Assembly: GCF_001592225.1 (NCBI RefSeq)
Contig: NZ_BCWN01000016.1
Location: 1-64,000, forward strand
Direction of reading: 5' to 3'
DNA from: Castellaniella caeni NBRC 101664
GTDB taxonomy: Bacteria > Pseudomonadota > Gammaproteobacteria > Burkholderiales > Burkholderiaceae_B
DNA length: 64,000 nucleotides
Position numbers and translations under genes: made by a program. The notes under the pieces are model-generated. The model did not search any database. It was not told the origin of the DNA and saw only the letters and a program-made list of their open reading frames with translations. Of this stretch, positions 8,229 to 19,360 are shown piece after piece (the first letter of the stretch is position 1; each line of letters begins with the position of its first letter).

Positions 8229-11200
8229 GCGGGGTCTCCCTCAAGGGCCTGCGCCATCGGGCGCCACAGGTACTCGGCAAACCAGGCCTGCGCCGCCTGA
8301 TCGTCCTCGTCGCGCGGCCAGTGCGCCCGCACGGCGGCGGCCAGCGCCGCCGCATCCTCCGGCACCTCCGCGGCATCTTCCGCGGCCAGCCGCAGGGCGG
8401 TAGTGTCCAGCCGCAGGGGCTGGCACCACGCCATCCGGTAGAGCAGGCACAGGCGGTTCAGCGATTGCAGCGCCCTGTCGCGGGCGAGCACCTTGAAGAC
8501 GATCTGCCGGTCGCGGGACACCAGCACCGTGCGCGCGGCGATCCCCGCCGCGTTGGCCAGCAGATGCGGCACCCAGGCCGCCGCCAGCTTGTCATGGCGC
8601 AAGGCCTTGGCATCCTGGACATTGCTGGCCGTGGTGTACACCAGCAACGGCTGCCCCGGCGCTTCCCAGAGTTGATCCAGAACGCCGTCGAGCGTCAGCG
8701 GCACGCCGTCCGCCTGCGGGCGCAGTGCGACGGCGCGCGCAGCCAGCCGCCGCGCACCCTGCACGTGCTGCCGCCAGCGGCGATGAATGGAGGCCGCCGC
8801 GCTTTGCTCGCGCGCGAGAATGGCGGCGGCAAAGCCCCCCGGCGGCAGCGCGCCATTGCGCGCCCAGCGGCTGGCAGCCTGCTCGTCCCCGTGCAACAAG
8901 GCGTCGAGCAGGGCATCGCGCAGCTGCCAGCGCTGCAGGGCATCCAGACCGAAGGGCTCATCATTGTCTTCCTGCGCCTGCGGGTCTACCACCAACGCCG
9001 CCAGTCGATCCCGATAGAACACATCGGCGGGCGATTTGAGCAGGCGCACCAGCGCGGCGCCCTCCAGGGCCGTTGGCGCGTCAGCGACAGCGGCGGCGGG
9101 CACGTCGGCGGCAGCCCCGCCGCGCGTCACCGAAACAGATGCGGGGGCCAACACCGCTGCTGTGGAATCGTCCGCCGCGCGCACCTCGGCGGGCACGTGC
9201 AGCTGCCGCCACTCGCGGCCCCAGGTGCGCGGCGGCGGCTCTGTGGCTGTGTGCGCACCATGCGCCTCGTCCCGCCCAGGCTGCTCAAAGTAGCGGCGGC
9301 TGAAGGGTGCCAGCGGCCAGGCGCGCGTCAAAGCGGCGCTGGCTGGCAGCGGGCGGCCCTCGTCGTCCGTCCGGCCCGAGACCCAGTGGCGATCCAGGTG
9401 ATCGCGCAGCTGGCCCACCAGCGTGCAGGCGGGCTTGTCGCTGTTGCGGTTGATGTCGCGCCCCACCCAGCTGATGGTGAGGCTGTCGCGCACGCTCATG
9501 AGCGCTTCGAGAAACAGGTATTGGTCGTCGTCCCGCCGGTTGCGGTCGCCCGGGCGATAGTCGGCGGCCATCAGGTCGAAATCGGGGGCCTGCTGCTCGC
9601 GCGGATAGTCGCCTTCGTTCATGCCCAGCAGAAAGACGTGGCGAAACGGCAGCGCCCGCATGGGCATGAGCGTGCAGAAGGTGATGCCGCTGAACGACAG
9701 TTGCTGCGTCATGCCGCCTTGCGCCACGAGATCGAGCCAGGCTTCGCGCGCCTGGGCGAGCGGCAGCGTCTCGGTGAAACCGGCCAGGGCGCAATCCTCC
9801 TGCCACTGCAGCAGCGCCTCGCGCAAGCGGCCCAGCAGCAGGCGGTCGTCATCGCTGACGGCGAGAAACAGGGACTCCAGCCAATGGGCGAAGACCTGCC
9901 CCCAGGCGTCCGGCGTGCGCTCGGGCAAGAGCGCGTCGCGGCACTGGCCCAGCGCGTCAATGAAGGCCGCCAGCTGCCCCAGCAGCACGCCCTGGTTGGC
10001 GCTGACCTCATCGAGCGCAACGCAGGAGAAGATGTCCGCGTCACCCGCGCAATAGCCCGCCAGCAGCTGATCCAGCCCGGCCTGCCAGGTGTTGTGGCCG
10101 CGCCAGGCGTCGTTCGGCGCAGGCGTCAACCGCAGTATCTGGCGCTTGTGTGCCGCATCCCGCCCCCAGCGGACGTGGCTGGCCGTGGCCCAATTGAGCA
10201 AGGCATCGAGGTCGTCCTCGGCAAACCCGGCGCACGCGCGAATGGCCGGCAGCTGCAACAGCGCAAAAACCTCGCTCAGGCTCAGGCGCTGGCGGGGCAG
10301 ATCGAGCAGGTATTCCAGCGCCTGGTACAAAGGCACGTCCCGGTCGTGCCGGTCGCTGATGGAAAAGGCCAGGCGCCGGGCGTCCTGCGCGGGATAGCGG
10401 CTGAAGACGGCTTCGATGTGAGGCGCATAGCGGTCGATGTCCGGGGTCATCACCACGATGTCGCCATAGCGCAGGCTGGCGTCGGCGGCGAACAGATCGA
10501 GCAATTGGTCGTGCAGCACCTCGACCTCGCGCTGGCGGCTGTAGGCGGGGCAAAAATACAGGCCGGGATGATCCGGCAGCGGCTGACCGGTCAGTGGCGG
10601 ACGGTTCTCCAGCATCGCCTGCTGCAGCGCGCAGACGAGGGAATCGGCCCGCGTCACCGCGCTGGCGGGCGCATACGGGTTGATTTCCTGCGTATGAGCC
10701 AGCTGCAGCTCGGTGGGCTCGAACGTGCTCATGAGCCGAAGAAAATCGCGCCCCCGCGCGCCCCAGTGTTCCAGCAGGGCATTGCCCGCCTCGAAGGCCT
10801 CGAGATCGGCCACCCCGCGGTCGGCCCAGTATTCTTCGCAGGGGCTGAGGATCATGAGCAGCACCTGGCAGTGGCGCGACAGCGCGTAGAGGGCTTCCAG
10901 CAGCTGGGCCGGCATCGAGTTGATGCCAAAGAGAAACACGCGCTCGGGCAGGCCCGCCGGGGTGTCGCCGTCCAGCCGCCGCAAAAAGGCCCGGTGCAGG
11001 TGGGCGCGCGAGCGCGTGCGGTCGGCGGGCGGCAGGCTGGCCACCAGGGCGCGCCACAAGGTGGCCTGCCAGGCTTCGTCGCGCCCCAGCCCCCGGGCCT
11101 CGCCGGTTTCCCAGGCCTGTATCCAGTCGGCGCGGTACAGCTGGTACTGATCGTAGAGATCAGCCATTTTGCGCGCCAGCTGGAAGCGCTTGGTGTGATC

Positions 11201-11569
11201 GGCGTCCTGGCTGAGAAACTGGCGCGGGCGCTCGAAGCCGGCCTCGTCCAACAGCGTGGGCAGCAGGCGCAGCACGCGCCACTGCAGGCTGTCTTTGTCG
11301 AAAGGCGAGCGCTCGGCCAGCGACGCGGGATCGAGCACCTGGCGGTAGAGTTCCCACAGAAAACTGGCCGGCATGGGATAGCGCACCCCGGCGCTGACGC
11401 CCAGCGCCTGGGCCTGCCGCAGCTTGAGCCAATCGGCCATGCCATTGGATTGCACCAGGATGACGTCGTCTTCCAGCGGCGCCAACGGCACCGCCCGCCG
11501 ATGCTCGATCATCAGCGTGGCTAAGGTTTCAAGGTGGTTGGCATGGATGATGCAAAAACCGGGCTGCAT
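8225..11569 (-). CDS. recC: Exodeoxyribonuclease V gamma subunit RecC
   Basis: RecC is the 1114-aa Chi-recognition scaffold of RecBCD, with degenerate helicase-like domains. I place the start at the ATG at 11569, because the following residues (F-C-I-I-H-A-N-H-L-E) correspond to the N-terminus of characterised RecC (strand, then N-R-L-E/D). Open codons continue upstream to 11686, including another ATG at 11617, but that extension has no family resemblance. No clear Shine-Dalgarno is present at either position. The FLFGINSMPAQ and PLVSxA-like helicase relic segments are recognisable. It heads the recCBD operon and is divergent from the TerC-family gene. Confidence 0.93.
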   Translation of the reverse strand: MQPGFCIIHANHLETLATLMIEHRRAVPLAPLEDDVILVQSNGMADWLKLRQAQALGVSAGVRYPMPASFLWELYRQVLDPASLAERSPFDKDSLQWRVLRLLPTLLDEAGFERPRQFLSQDADHTKRFQLARKMADLYDQYQLYRADWIQAWETGEARGLGRDEAWQATLWRALVASLPPADRTRSRAHLHRAFLRRLDGDTPAGLPERVFLFGINSMPAQLLEALYALSRHCQVLLMILSPCEEYWADRGVADLEAFEAGNALLEHWGARGRDFLRLMSTFEPTELQLAHTQEINPYAPASAVTRADSLVCALQQAMLENRPPLTGQPLPDHPGLYFCPAYSRQREVEVLHDQLLDLFAADASLRYGDIVVMTPDIDRYAPHIEAVFSRYPAQDARRLAFSISDRHDRDVPLYQALEYLLDLPRQRLSLSEVFALLQLPAIRACAGFAEDDLDALLNWATASHVRWGRDAAHKRQILRLTPAPNDAWRGHNTWQAGLDQLLAGYCAGDADIFSCVALDEVSANQGVLLGQLAAFIDALGQCRDALLPERTPDAWGQVFAHWLESLFLAVSDDDRLLLGRLREALLQWQEDCALAGFTETLPLAQAREAWLDLVAQGGMTQQLSFSGITFCTLMPMRALPFRHVFLLGMNEGDYPREQQAPDFDLMAADYRPGDRNRRDDDQYLFLEALMSVRDSLTISWVGRDINRNSDKPACTLVGQLRDHLDRHWVSGRTDDEGRPLPASAALTRAWPLAPFSRRYFEQPGRDEAHGAHTATEPPPRTWGREWRQLHVPAEVRAADDSTAAVLAPASVSVTRGGAAADVPAAAVADAPTALEGAALVRLLKSPADVFYRDRLAALVVDPQAQEDNDEPFGLDALQRWQLRDALLDALLHGDEQAASRWARNGALPPGGFAAAILAREQSAAASIHRRWRQHVQGARRLAARAVALRPQADGVPLTLDGVLDQLWEAPGQPLLVYTTASNVQDAKALRHDKLAAAWVPHLLANAAGIAARTVLVSRDRQIVFKVLARDRALQSLNRLCLLYRMAWCQPLRLDTTALRLAAEDAAEVPEDAAALAAAVRAHWPRDEDDQAAQAWFAEYLWRPMAQALEGDPA

Positions 11570-11661
11570 GGCGGATACGGGAAAGGGAAAAGGCGGAAAC
11601 CAGCGGGTGCGGGACATAGTACCCAAACCACAGGCTGCGTCGGGCCTCCAGCGGGCTACGC

Positions 11662-11667
11662 TATACT
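11662..11667 (+). promoter_or_regulatory. Candidate -10 element for the TerC-family gene
   Basis: TATACT (5 of 6 match to the sigma-70 -10) sits 7 nt before the structured leader that begins at 11674, which would make the leader start at or near +1. No convincing -35 hexamer is found 16-18 bp upstream, so the promoter may depend on an activator or be weak. Confidence 0.4.
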
Positions 11668-11673
11668 CAAAAA

Positions 11674-11758
11674 GGTAGCGCGCCAAGCCCCCCCTTGGCC
11701 ATCAGCCGCCGTCCCTGGCGGCACCCCTTGCGTCCATAACGGACTCACACTTCGTACC
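11674..11758 (+). ncRNA. Structured leader RNA upstream of TerC-family gene, candidate metal riboswitch
   Basis: The transcribed leader can fold into a closed multi-helix junction. GGTAgCG (11674-11680) pairs with CGTACC (11753-11758) to close it. Inside lie GCCAAG/CTTGGC (11682-11687 with 11694-11699), GCCGCC/GGCGGC (11705-11710 with 11717-11722) and GTCC/GGAC (11732-11735 with 11741-11744). TerC-family genes are often controlled by the yybP-ykoY manganese riboswitch. The order TAGCG, hairpin, then a CATCA segment recalls that class, but the canonical GGGGAGTAG and GCAAGACC blocks are not exact here. The assignment is therefore tentative. Confidence 0.35.
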
Positions 11759-11795
11759 CCGCCCGATCTTCACGCTTCTCGATACGGACTTCTCT

Positions 11796-13331
11796 ATGGA
11801 ATGGCTTTGGGATCCCACCGTCTGGGCCGGCCTGCTGACCCTGGTGGTGCTGGAAATCGTTCTCGGCATCGACAATCTGATCTTCATCGCGATTCTGGCC
11901 GACAAGCTGCCGCCCGCGCAGCGCGACCGCGCCCGTCTCATCGGTCTGTCGCTCGCGCTCGTCATGCGTCTGGGGCTGCTGTCCATCGTCTCGTGGCTGG
12001 TGACGCTTACCACGCCCCTGTTTGCCCTGGGCCCGCTGTCCTTCTCGGGCCGCGACCTGATCCTGCTGCTGGGCGGCCTCTTCCTGCTCGTCAAGGCCAC
12101 GTCCGAGCTGCACGAACGCCTGGAGGGCGGCAGCCACGAAGCGGGCCAGCACAGCGCCTTTGCCAGCTTTGCCGTGGTGGTGACGCAGATCGTGGTGCTG
12201 GACGCGGTGTTTTCGCTGGACGCCGTCATCACCGCCGTGGGGATGGTGGACGAGCTGCTCATCATGATGGCCGCCGTGGTGATCTCGATGGGCATGATGA
12301 TGTGGGCCTCCAGGCCGCTGACGCGCTTCGTGAACGCCCACCCGACGGTCGTCGTGCTGTGCCTGAGCTTTCTGCTGATGATCGGCTTCAGCCTGAGCGC
12401 CGAGGGCCTGGGCTTCAAGATACCCAAGGGCTACCTGTACGCCGCCATCGGTTTTTCGATTCTCATCGAGTTCTTCAACCAGGTGGCCAGCCGCAGCCTG
12501 CAACGGAAAGAAGCGCACCTGCCGCTGCGCGAGCGCACGGCCCGCACCGTGCTGCGCCTGATGGGCAAAAAGGCGCACGCGCCGGATGCCGCAGCGCCGC
12601 TTCCGGCCACGCCCGAGGCGGGCGACATCACGTTCGGCGCGGAAGAGCGCAGCATGGTGAGCGGCGTACTGACGCTGGGCACACGCAGCGTGCAATCGAT
12701 CATGACGCCGCGCCCGCAGATTTCCTGGGTGAACCTGGACGATACCGCCGAGACCATCCTGCGGCAGCTGCGCACCATGCCGCACAGCTTTCTGCCCGCC
12801 TGCCGTGGCCAGCTGGATCAAATCGTGGGCGTGGTGCGCGCCAAAGATCTCATGGCCTGTCTGATGGACGGCAGCGACCTCGCCGGCCCGCTGCTGCGCG
12901 AACCGGTGATTCTGCCGGACACGACCAGGGTGCTGGATGTGCTGGACACCCTGCGCAGGCCCGACGGGCAGCTGGTGCTGATCGCCGACGAGTACGGCAC
13001 CATCGAAGGTCTGATCACGCCCATCGACATTCTCGAAGCCATCGCGGGCGAGTTCCCCGACGAGGACGAGCAAAAGACCATCCAGCAGCTGGCGCCGGGG
13101 CACTGGCGCGTGGACGGCGCCGCCGACCTCTACCACCTGGCCCAGGCGCTGGACACCGAGGCGCTGCCCACGGGCGACCCCAACTACACCTCGATTGCCG
13201 GGCTGCTGCTGGCGCAGTTTGGTGCCCTGCCCGAGGTGGGGGCCACCATCGAACGATATGGCCTGCGCTTCGAGGTGCTGGAAATCAGCCAGCGGCGCAT
13301 CTCGATGCTGGACGTGACCCGTGTGGACTGA
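11796..13331 (+). CDS. TerC-family integral membrane protein with CBS pair and CorC/HlyC C-terminal domain
   Basis: This 511-aa protein is built like E. coli YoaE/YegH. The N-terminal ~240 residues form a TerC domain with about seven hydrophobic segments and the conserved acidic motif E-I-V-L-G-I-D-N (around residues 18-25) plus a second [10 protein letters not shown] motif. A pair of CBS domains follows (about 285-405), then a CorC_HlyC domain (about 420-510). TerC proteins are implicated in manganese or other metal efflux, including metal loading of exported enzymes. The substrate here is inferred, not shown. It stands alone, divergent from recC, behind the leader at 11674-11758. Confidence 0.88.
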   Translation: MEWLWDPTVWAGLLTLVVLEIVLGIDNLIFIAILADKLPPAQRDRARLIGLSLALVMRLGLLSIVSWLVTLTTPLFALGPLSFSGRDLILLLGGLFLLVKATSELHERLEGGSHEAGQHSAFASFAVVVTQIVVLDAVFSLDAVITAVGMVDELLIMMAAVVISMGMMMWASRPLTRFVNAHPTVVVLCLSFLLMIGFSLSAEGLGFKIPKGYLYAAIGFSILIEFFNQVASRSLQRKEAHLPLRERTARTVLRLMGKKAHAPDAAAPLPATPEAGDITFGAEERSMVSGVLTLGTRSVQSIMTPRPQISWVNLDDTAETILRQLRTMPHSFLPACRGQLDQIVGVVRAKDLMACLMDGSDLAGPLLREPVILPDTTRVLDVLDTLRRPDGQLVLIADEYGTIEGLITPIDILEAIAGEFPDEDEQKTIQQLAPGHWRVDGAADLYHLAQALDTEALPTGDPNYTSIAGLLLAQFGALPEVGATIERYGLRFEVLEISQRRISMLDVTRVD

Positions 13332-13400
13332 TCACGCCGCACCCGCCCGACGGACGGCGGCGTACGGGTGCCACGGACAGCCAAGCGCCCCGGCGCTCGT

Positions 13401-14255
13401 TCAGGCATGCGCCAGCGCGTCGGCCACGACGGCGGACAACGGTGTCGTCGGACGGCCAATCAGCCGGGAGAGCTGGTGGCCCTCGTCAAACAGCCCGCCA
13501 GCGGCCGCACCGACGTCCCAGGAGGCGATCGCCGCGGCGAACCCCGCGGGCAGGCCGAACTCCCGCAGCTTGGCGGCATACTCGGCCTCGCTCAGGTTCT
13601 GATAACGGATGGCCTTGCCCGTCTGGCGGGCAATTTCAGCAGCCAGATCGGCCAGCGTATAGGCCGCGTCGCCGGCCAACTCGTAGGTCTTGCCCTCGTG
13701 GCCGGGCTGCGTCAGGACGGCCAGGGCCGCCGCGGCGTAATCCGCCCGCGCCGCCGAGGCGATGCGCCCCTGGCCCGCCGCGCCCAACACGGCGCCTTGC
13801 GCCAGCACCCCTTGCAGCGCGCCCAGGTAATTTTCGGTATACCAGCCGTTGCGCAAAACGGTGTGCGCAATGCCGGACGCCCGGAGCATCTGCTCGGTCT
13901 GCACGTGCTCGACGGCGAGCGAGGCCAGCGGCGAGGTGTCGGCCCGCAAGAGGCTGGTATAGACGATGCGGCGCACCCCCGCCTGCCGGGCCGCCTCAAT
14001 GAGGTTGCGGTGCTGCCCGACGCGCTGGCCCACCTCGCTGGCGGAAATCATCATCAGGGTATCGACCCCGGCCAGCGCCGGGCCCAGGGTGTCGGGCCGG
14101 GTGTAATCCGCCTCGCGCGCGGCAACGCCCAGGTCGGCCGCCTTGGCCGGTGTGCGTGCCAGGGCGATGATTTCGCTGGCCGGGCGGGCGGCCTTCAGGC
14201 CGCCGATCAGGATGCGCCCCAGGTGGCCGGTGGCGCCGCTGACTGCAATGGTCAT
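13401..14255 (-). CDS. qorB: NAD(P)H:quinone oxidoreductase of the NmrA/atypical SDR family (QorB/YtfG-like)
   Basis: This 284-aa Rossmann-fold protein begins with the NAD(P)-binding motif GATGHLG (residues 7-13) and has the N-G-W-Y-T-E-N segment typical of QorB/YtfG. That enzyme reduces quinones with NADPH and lacks the classical SDR Tyr-Lys pair. It is divergently paired with an HxlR-family regulator, the same arrangement as ytfG-ytfH in E. coli, which supports the assignment. Regulation is probably through the shared 91-bp intergenic region. Confidence 0.85.
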   Translation of the reverse strand: MTIAVSGATGHLGRILIGGLKAARPASEIIALARTPAKAADLGVAAREADYTRPDTLGPALAGVDTLMMISASEVGQRVGQHRNLIEAARQAGVRRIVYTSLLRADTSPLASLAVEHVQTEQMLRASGIAHTVLRNGWYTENYLGALQGVLAQGAVLGAAGQGRIASAARADYAAAALAVLTQPGHEGKTYELAGDAAYTLADLAAEIARQTGKAIRYQNLSEAEYAAKLREFGLPAGFAAAIASWDVGAAAGGLFDEGHQLSRLIGRPTTPLSAVVADALAHA

Positions 14256-14277
14256 GATGTGTGTTCCTTATTGAAGG

Positions 14278-14347
14278 TTGAATGGATCGACGAACACACT
14301 ATAAAATAGCTGCTTATTAATTGTAAGTACGCACATCAAGGTAAGTA
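14278..14347. promoter_or_regulatory. Overlapping divergent promoters and direct-repeat operator between qorB and hxlR gene
   Basis: On the plus strand TTGAAT (14278-14283), 16 bp, TATAAA (14300-14305) forms a promoter for the regulator. On the minus strand TTACAA (14321-14326), 17 bp, TATAGT (14298-14303) forms one for qorB. The two -10 elements overlap, so the promoters compete. The heptamer GTAAGTA occurs twice in direct orientation (14323-14329 and 14341-14347). One copy covers the qorB -35 and the other reaches the regulator start codon. This is the best candidate for the HxlR binding site. Confidence 0.5.
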
Positions 14348-14763
14348 TGAAATCAGCCTCTTCCCCGGCGGCGCCCGGCACACCGCTGTCCGAACACCTG
14401 CTGCGCGGCAACCTGCTGGCCGCCGCCTGTCCCTCGCGCGACGTGCTGCGCCACGTCACCAGCCGCTGGGGCGTGCTGGTGCTGATGGTGCTGGAAACCG
14501 GCACCCACCGCTTCAGCGCGCTGCGCCGCGCCATCGGCGGCGTCAGCGAACGCATGCTGGCTCAGACCCTGCAATGGCTGGAAGAAGACGGCCTGGTGCG
14601 GCGCACCGCTTACAATGAAGTGCCGCCGCGCGTGGAATACGCCCTCACGCCCCTGGGGCGCGAGGCCGCCGGGCACGTCCGCCGCCTGGCCGACTGGATC
14701 GAGGTCAAGCTGCCCGACATCCTGGCCGCCAGGCCGGACGCCGCCGACACCCAAGCTCACTGA
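14347..14763 (+). CDS. HxlR-family winged-helix transcriptional regulator (YtfH/QorR-like)
   Basis: This 138-aa HxlR/DUF24 protein has a winged-helix core from about residue 28 to 115, including the S-E-R-M-L-A-Q-T-L-Q recognition-helix segment. Cys28, just before the first core helix, matches the redox-sensing cysteine of YodB/HypR/QorR-type members, which respond to quinones and diamide. The divergent quinone reductase gene fits that role. The downstream arsC starts 16 nt after its stop, so the regulator and arsenic genes may be cotranscribed. Confidence 0.86.
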   Translation: MKSASSPAAPGTPLSEHLLRGNLLAAACPSRDVLRHVTSRWGVLVLMVLETGTHRFSALRRAIGGVSERMLAQTLQWLEEDGLVRRTAYNEVPPRVEYALTPLGREAAGHVRRLADWIEVKLPDILAARPDAADTQAH

Positions 14764-14779
14764 TACGACCACACTACCC

Positions 14780-15190
14780 ATGAATCCGACCATCTACCAC
14801 AACCCGTCGTGCGGCACCTCCCGCAACACCCTGGCCATGATGCGCGCCTCGGGCGAAACGCCCGATGTCGTCGAATACCTGAAAACCCCGCCCAGCCACG
14901 CACAGCTGCGCGACCTGATCCAGCGCATGGGCAGCACGCCGCGCGCGCTGCTGCGGCGCAAAGAGGCCATCTACGGCACGCTCGGGCTGGACGACCCCAG
15001 CCTCACCGACGCCCAGCTGATCGACGCCATGCTGGCGCACCCCATCCTCATCGAACGCCCCATTGTGGTCACCGACAAGGGCGTGCGGCTGTGCCGCCCC
15101 GCCGAGCAAGTACTCGAACTGCTGGCGCAGCCGGTGGCCTCCTTTACCAAAGAAAACGGCGACATCGTGCGGCACACTGCGGCACGCTGA
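14780..15190 (+). CDS. arsC: Arsenate reductase (glutaredoxin-dependent ArsC)
   Basis: This 136-aa ArsC of the plasmid R773/E. coli type reduces arsenate to arsenite using glutathione and glutaredoxin. The catalytic cysteine lies in the N-P-S-C-G-T-S-R-N motif at residues 8-16 (Cys11). The downstream arginines in R-A-L-L-R-R, P-I-V-V-T and R-L-C-R-P segments match the oxyanion-binding positions of the family. Start 14780 is the only ATG that gives the normal N-terminus. It lies between an HxlR regulator and arsB, with no arsR gene in sight. Confidence 0.94.
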   Translation: MNPTIYHNPSCGTSRNTLAMMRASGETPDVVEYLKTPPSHAQLRDLIQRMGSTPRALLRRKEAIYGTLGLDDPSLTDAQLIDAMLAHPILIERPIVVTDKGVRLCRPAEQVLELLAQPVASFTKENGDIVRHTAAR

Positions 15191-15284
15191 CATCCCACCC
15201 CGACACAGCCCCCGGTTGCCACGTCCCCTGCGGCCATCCGGGGTGCGGCCGACATCCGCCCCAACACGCACCGTACACCCCCAC

Positions 15285-16586
<1,302 letters not shown>

Positions 16587-16695
16587 AACAGACGGGTCGC
16601 TCAGACCGCGACGGCACCACTATCATTATTTCCCCGCTTGCAGTTGAACAGCAATGGGTGTGTTGGCGGCAACCACTGGTTTCAAGGTCGTTCTC

Positions 16696-17517
16696 CTACT
16701 GTTGTGTGGATCGGGGCTCGCCGGCAAAGACGACCGACTGGCATTTCAGGTGCACCATTTCCAGCCCATCCATCAGGAAAAAACCGGCTTCCCAAGGGTT
16801 CTTGAGTACGAAGGCCGTGCGCACTTGCTCATAGAGCGGCAGAGTCGGCGGCACCTGGAAGGCCTGCATTTCAAGGATGGTGTAGTTCCAGTCGATGGCC
16901 TGCTCGAAGGTGAACTTGGCGCGCTCATCGATGATGAAGAAACAGTGCGGATCGCGCCTGAGCTGGTGCAGTTTGAACGTGTCTGGCACGGATATCAGAA
17001 ACACGTCGTCGATTTCGGTGTTGAGAAAAGCCAGCACTGTCGTGTGCGGCTGATTGGCGGCCAGCGTGGTGAGAATGCCTACCTTGTTGTGATGTTCACG
17101 CGCTTGCACCGGCCCCAACTGCCGCAACGGCGTGATGGGCAAAGTGCATTCCGGGCGGGCGTCCGGCGGAAACGCATACCCCGGCTCACGGTGCTGCTCG
17201 ACGACCTGCAGGCCATGGATCAGCATGTACTCTACCGGCTGCAGCGTGACCCAGCCCTCGTCGGTGGCCACGACGCGTCCCTTGTACGAGGTGCGGTAGA
17301 CCCGCAGCTCGGCATCCAATTCGTCCACCCCGGTGCGGTTGTCCAGATGCAGGGTGACCAGCGACCCCATGGCGAGGGCGTGACCCTTGGGGATGAACAC
17401 CCGCAGGACGTTGTCCGCGCGAGGATACACCACTCCCACGTGGTGCACGAGCCCTTGCAGCTGGTAGGACGCGAGCACCCCCAGCAGCTGCTCACCCAGG
17501 TAATTTTTCAGAGCCAT
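16696..17517 (-). CDS. Split-barrel (pyridoxamine-phosphate-oxidase-like) domain protein
   Basis: This 273-aa soluble protein has an N-terminal ~120-residue domain that I do not recognise. A C-terminal ~140 residues resemble the FMN-binding split barrel of pyridoxamine 5'-phosphate oxidase relatives (K-V-G-I-L-T-T-L segment, then V-F-L-I-S and Y-T-I-L-E-M strands). Start 17517 is fixed by a strong GGAGGGG 3-4 nt upstream, although codons are open as far as 17847. It is divergent from msrP. A redox or flavin role would fit that neighbour, but the substrate is unknown. Confidence 0.7.
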   Translation of the reverse strand: MALKNYLGEQLLGVLASYQLQGLVHHVGVVYPRADNVLRVFIPKGHALAMGSLVTLHLDNRTGVDELDAELRVYRTSYKGRVVATDEGWVTLQPVEYMLIHGLQVVEQHREPGYAFPPDARPECTLPITPLRQLGPVQAREHHNKVGILTTLAANQPHTTVLAFLNTEIDDVFLISVPDTFKLHQLRRDPHCFFIIDERAKFTFEQAIDWNYTILEMQAFQVPPTLPLYEQVRTAFVLKNPWEAGFFLMDGLEMVHLKCQSVVFAGEPRSTQQ

Positions 17518-17534
17518 CCGCCCCTCCGGCGCGT

Positions 17535-17548
17535 TGCACATGTGTGCA
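17535..17548. promoter_or_regulatory. 6-2-6 inverted repeat in the msrP divergent region
   Basis: TGCACA-TG-TGTGCA lies in the 97-bp gap between the split-barrel gene and msrP, 66 nt before the msrP start codon. Its symmetry and position suggest an operator for a dimeric regulator acting on one or both genes. No matching regulator gene is adjacent. Confidence 0.35.
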
Positions 17549-17614
17549 GATTCTACAGGCCGACGCCACGGCTCAGGGAAAAGGCAGAAAATGTCTCTTG
17601 CGGAGGTACGCATC

Positions 17615-18577
<963 letters not shown>

Positions 18578-18587
18578 GGCGGCGTTC

Positions 18588-19316
18588 ATGCGCGGTACAG
18601 CCCCCGATGCCCCCGCCCACCTGGACAGCCAGGACGACCGCCGCGCGCAACCCAAACCGCCCAGGCCGCCCCAGCCACTCCGCCACGGCCAGCGGCTGCT
18701 GGGCCTGGGCTTGCACGCCCTGGGGCTCTTCCCTCTGATCCGCTGGATCGTGCTGGGCTACAGCGCGGGCCTGAGCGCCAACCCGCAAGAATTCCTCACG
18801 CGCTCGTCGGGCACCTGGGCGCTGGTGCTGCTCTGGGCCACCCTGTCGATCACTCCCCTGCGACGGATCGGCGGCTGGAACACGCTGGTGCGCCAACGCC
18901 GCAAACTGGGCCTGTACGCCTTCTTCTACACCGTGCTGCACGTGATTGCCTGGGGGCTCTGGGATCGCGGCGGCGTGCCGCGGGCGATGTGGGCCGACCT
19001 CTGGCAGCGCGACTTCATCGGCATCGGCGCCGTGGCCACGCTGTGCCTCATCCCACTGGCCCTCACCTCGACACACGGCTGGATGCGGCGCCTGGGTCCC
19101 TGGTGGGGCCGCCTGCACGCGCTGATCTATCCGGCGGCCATCCTCTCGGTCTGGCACTTTTTCTGGATGCGTGCCGGGAAGAACGACTACTTCGAGCCAC
19201 GGCTGTACGCCGTGACGCTGGCGCTGTTGCTGGGACTGCGGTTGTGGTGGTGGACCAGTCGCCGCTTCAGGCGGGCACCTGGCCGCACCGCCCGCGGCAG
19301 TGGCGGACTGGGCTGA
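18588..19316 (+). CDS. msrQ: Heme-binding membrane subunit MsrQ (YedZ)
   Basis: This 242-aa ferric-reductase-like transmembrane protein transfers electrons from the quinone pool to MsrP. It has six hydrophobic segments with histidines spaced for b-heme binding (L-H-V-I-A-W, R-L-H-A-L-I-Y and V-W-H-F-F-W). The first ~35 residues form an unusually proline-rich, charged cytoplasmic extension compared with E. coli YedZ. Start 18588 is the first ATG after msrP and gives the expected topology. Confidence 0.93.
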   Translation: MRGTAPDAPAHLDSQDDRRAQPKPPRPPQPLRHGQRLLGLGLHALGLFPLIRWIVLGYSAGLSANPQEFLTRSSGTWALVLLWATLSITPLRRIGGWNTLVRQRRKLGLYAFFYTVLHVIAWGLWDRGGVPRAMWADLWQRDFIGIGAVATLCLIPLALTSTHGWMRRLGPWWGRLHALIYPAAILSVWHFFWMRAGKNDYFEPRLYAVTLALLLGLRLWWWTSRRFRRAPGRTARGSGGLG

Positions 19317-19360
19317 CGACCGGTGTACGGACACGGCATCGGGCGCTGGCGCCGCCTTGG

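Noticed and set aside
2782-11524. Very long plus-strand open frames (664, 885 and 1067 codons) opposite recD, recB and recC
   Set aside because: They are rich in Gln, His, Arg and Ala and show no domain motifs. They are the expected antisense shadow of GC-rich coding sequence, while the minus strand encodes clear RecBCD proteins.
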